A stretch of 64,000 bases of DNA from an uncultured Aquimarina sp. (lineage in GTDB: Bacteria; Bacteroidota; Bacteroidia; Flavobacteriales; Flavobacteriaceae), in assembly GCF_947492405.1 (NCBI RefSeq), contig NZ_CANLMP010000002.1, positions 1 through 64,000 of the forward strand. The letters run 5' to 3'. The notes under the pieces were generated by a model. That model saw only the letters and a list, made by a program, of their open reading frames with translations, did not search any database and was not told where the DNA came from. This document shows, piece by piece, positions 62,020-64,000 of the stretch (the first letter of the stretch is position 1; each line of letters begins with the position of its first letter). The translations under genes and the position numbers were made by a program.

Positions 62020-63078
62020 ATGATGAAAACCGTTCTACTAATAGAAGATGATACTGTACTTAGAGAAAACACTGCCGAACTTCTGGAGCTTTCGGACTAT
62101 AATGTGATTACTTCTCCTAATGGTAAACTAGGTATTACGAAGGCAAAAGAGCAAAACCCGGATATTATTGTATGTGACATCATGATGCCAGAAATTGATG
62201 GTTATGGAGTTTTGGAAGCCTTATCGCATGATTTAAGCACAAATCAAATACCGTTTATTTTCTTATCTGCAAAAACCGAACATAAAGAAATACGAAAAGG
62301 AATGGATTTAGGTGCAGATGATTATCTAACCAAACCTTTTGATGAAGACGAACTACTAAGTGCTATAGAAAGCCGTTTGGCAAAAGCTCAGATCATTTCT
62401 AAAATATTAAAAGAACAATCCCAAGAACCTAATCAGGATTCAGAAGATGGTCTAAGAAACTTACATGAACTCAAAAACTTTTTTGATGATTATGGTACTA
62501 TTTCTCAATATAAAAAAGGCGAATCTATTTTTAAAGAAGGTGATCATTCTAATACCATTTATCTTATCCTAAAAGGTGTTGTAAAAACACACAAAATGGA
62601 CATAAATGGTAAGGAACTTATTACGGCATTGTTTAAAGAAGATGATTTTTTAGGTTTTACCTCATTTATGGATAATACACCTTATCAGGAATCAGCCACG
62701 GCAGTAGAAGAAACGGAACTTGCTGGTGTATCCAAAATGGATTTAAAAGACATATTAGAAAAAAGCAAAAATATTTCTTTAGAACTCATGGAATTGCTCA
62801 GTGATAATCTTTCTGAAATAAAAGAACAATTATTACAAATGGCATATAGCTCTGTACGAAAAAAGACGGCACAAACCATTTTACAATTTGCTCAGATATT
62901 AAATAAAAAACCAGAAGAGAGTATTAAAATATCCAGAAACGATCTAGCTAGCGTTGCCGGTATCGCCACAGAAAGTCTAATCCGCACATTATCTACCTTT
63001 AAAAAAGACGGACTTATAGAAATTGAAGGACGTAACATTAAAATTTTGGATCTACGGAGACTTCAACTAGTAGAATAA
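62020..63078 (+). CDS. response regulator fused to a CRP/FNR-type DNA-binding protein
   Basis: The 352-residue protein begins with a receiver domain (VLLIEDDTVLRENT; phospho-acceptor Asp53 in IIVCDIMMPEIDGYG; Lys in DDYLTKPFD), then a cNMP-fold domain (YKKGESIFKEGDHSNTIYLI, in part) and a CRP-type winged helix (RNDLASVAGIATESLIRTLS). It combines FixJ and FixK functions in one chain. It begins 3 bp after the kinase stop, so the two form one operon. It is the natural candidate to bind the TGA-N6-TCA sites in this region. Confidence 0.93.
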   Translation: MMKTVLLIEDDTVLRENTAELLELSDYNVITSPNGKLGITKAKEQNPDIIVCDIMMPEIDGYGVLEALSHDLSTNQIPFIFLSAKTEHKEIRKGMDLGADDYLTKPFDEDELLSAIESRLAKAQIISKILKEQSQEPNQDSEDGLRNLHELKNFFDDYGTISQYKKGESIFKEGDHSNTIYLILKGVVKTHKMDINGKELITALFKEDDFLGFTSFMDNTPYQESATAVEETELAGVSKMDLKDILEKSKNISLELMELLSDNLSEIKEQLLQMAYSSVRKKTAQTILQFAQILNKKPEESIKISRNDLASVAGIATESLIRTLSTFKKDGLIEIEGRNIKILDLRRLQLVE

Positions 63079-63089
63079 AATATCTAAAC

Positions 63090-63132
63090 TGATTTTTGTC
63101 ATACTTTTCATAAATACATCCTAATACATTTG
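63090..63132 (+). promoter_or_regulatory. CRP-type site 10 and promoter of the second universal stress gene
   Basis: TGATTTTTGTCA (63090-63101), centre 63095.5, and -7 TACATTTG (63125-63132), 29.5 bp away. It follows directly on the regulator gene. Confidence 0.75.
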
Positions 63133-63153
63133 TTATGTTAGAAAGTATTAAAA

Positions 63154-63993
63154 ATGAAGAATATCCTTATTCCGACCGATTTTTCGGAAAACTCCTGGAA
63201 TTCGATTACTTACGCTTTGTCGTTTTTTAAAAAAGTAAAATGTAATTTCCATTTGTTGCATGTCTCTCCTTATCGGCAAGTGATAGGAAGTGATTCTTTT
63301 TTCGAATCCAAAGATCAAGTTGTCGAAAAAGTTACTCACAGTGATAAAGAGCAAATGCGATTATTACTAAAAAAAATCCAAAAACTATCTTTAAACAACA
63401 AGCACCGTTTCTATACTGTTAATGAACATATCTTTTTTGTAGATACAATTAGAAAACAAGTTGAAGAAAAAAACATTGATTTTATAGTGATGGGTACTAA
63501 AGGTGCATCTGGATTAAAAGAAAAAACGATTGGAAGTAATACAGGTGATGTGATTACAAAGGTAAAATGCCCTGTACTGGTTATTCCGGAAAAAGCAACA
63601 TATAACAACATACATGAAATTGCTTTCCCAACGGATTACAACATCTTTTATAAGGATCGAATACTGAATACTATATCAAAAGTCCTAAACCTTAATAACG
63701 CAGCATTGCGGGTATTACACATTTCCAAAAAAGAACAAGAACTCACCGACTTACAAAAACAGCATAAAGACTTTCTAAACGATTACTTTGAGGATAATGC
63801 AGAACATAGCTTCCATTTTTTATCCAATCCTAATATCGAACAAGCCGTACAATGCTTTGTAGAAAGCAGAAATATTGGCATGATCACTATGGTCGCCAAA
63901 AACCTCAATTTTTTTCAGAGAATCCTATTTCACCCAACTGTAGAAAAGATAAGTTATCATATCAGTATTCCCTTTTTAGTATTACACGAATAA
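63154..63993 (+). CDS. universal stress protein with two UspA domains, second copy
   Basis: The 279-residue protein shows an N-terminal UspA domain (KNILIPTDFSENSWNSITYAL; VMGTKGASGLKEKTIGSNTGDV near residue 110, in part) and a diverged second domain (EIAFPTDYNIF, then ISIPFLVLHE at the end). It differs considerably from the copy at 56163, so it is not a very recent duplicate. It has a CRP-type promoter of its own right after the kinase-regulator operon, and forms part of the same response. Confidence 0.92.
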   Translation: MKNILIPTDFSENSWNSITYALSFFKKVKCNFHLLHVSPYRQVIGSDSFFESKDQVVEKVTHSDKEQMRLLLKKIQKLSLNNKHRFYTVNEHIFFVDTIRKQVEEKNIDFIVMGTKGASGLKEKTIGSNTGDVITKVKCPVLVIPEKATYNNIHEIAFPTDYNIFYKDRILNTISKVLNLNNAALRVLHISKKEQELTDLQKQHKDFLNDYFEDNAEHSFHFLSNPNIEQAVQCFVESRNIGMITMVAKNLNFFQRILFHPTVEKISYHISIPFLVLHE

Positions 63994-64000
63994 AAATCCA

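Noticed and set aside
1..64000. CRISPR arrays, rRNA and tRNA genes
   Set aside because: I read for regularly spaced direct repeats, cloverleaf ends and rRNA motifs and found none.

Overview
The window is AT-rich chromosomal DNA from a marine member of the Flavobacteriaceae (Bacteroidota). Supporting signs are TAnnTTTG-type -7 promoter boxes, a short primary sigma factor without region 1.1, a PorT-family type IX secretion protein, a lyase with a T9SS C-terminal sorting tail, many SpII lipoproteins and small outer-membrane barrels, and a flavobacterial-looking gene order (menG-porT-trmH-Omp85). The genus cannot be fixed from sequence alone; Aquimarina-like is a guess. No rRNA, tRNA or CRISPR was seen.

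1-8.6 kb is accessory DNA. It holds a cut-off IS110 transposase whose non-coding end folds like a bridge-RNA region, then a string of unrelated small genes (two LRR proteins, one frameshifted in an A10 run; a GNAT; a broken lipoprotein; a methyltransferase-like protein; a DUF6090-like protein; an SH3b protein; a VOC-like lipoprotein). Several spacers contain folded repeats resembling gene-cassette recombination sites. 8.7-31.4 kb is mostly housekeeping: a TetR/SDR pair with a shared operator half-site, rsmG, a desaturase, an aminotransferase, trkAH, menG-porT-trmH-Omp85, fbaA, accD, rpsO and pnp. 31.5-33.3 kb is a secreted PL6 alginate lyase with two tandem uronate-type operators overlapping its promoter.

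33.4-42.5 kb is a probable undescribed regulon. Four outer-membrane or lipoprotein genes share one promoter module with identical spacing: a palindrome TTGYGATAATCRCAA, a box CAACTgtAGTTG, and a -7 TATGTTTR. The same palindrome occurs five or six times between a divergent surface-protein/desaturase gene group and an HTH regulator gene, the likely controller. 42.7-49.3 kb carries rpoD, three tandem BLUF blue-light receptors, rpe, a bacillithiol-type reductase with a DinB partner, a Bax-inhibitor-like protein and an MtfA-like peptidase. 49.5-52.2 kb is a large one-protein sensor (propeller, Y_Y_Y, LuxR HTH).

52.7-64 kb is the most striking region. A histidine kinase whose PAS domain has the FixL haem-ligand His and distal Arg at the exact FixL spacing is co-transcribed with a response regulator fused to a CRP/FNR protein. 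Across the surrounding 11 kb, nine TGA-N6-TCA palindromes and one variant lie 29.5 bp (once 30.5 bp) upstream of a -7 box. They precede hpf (ribosome hibernation), two universal stress proteins, a metal-binding HMA protein, a sterol-desaturase-family protein, a lipoprotein/DUF998/thioredoxin/deoC operon, two small proteins and the kinase-regulator operon itself. I infer a self-contained oxygen- or redox-sensing dormancy regulon, a Bacteroidota analogue of FixLJ-FixK or DosR.
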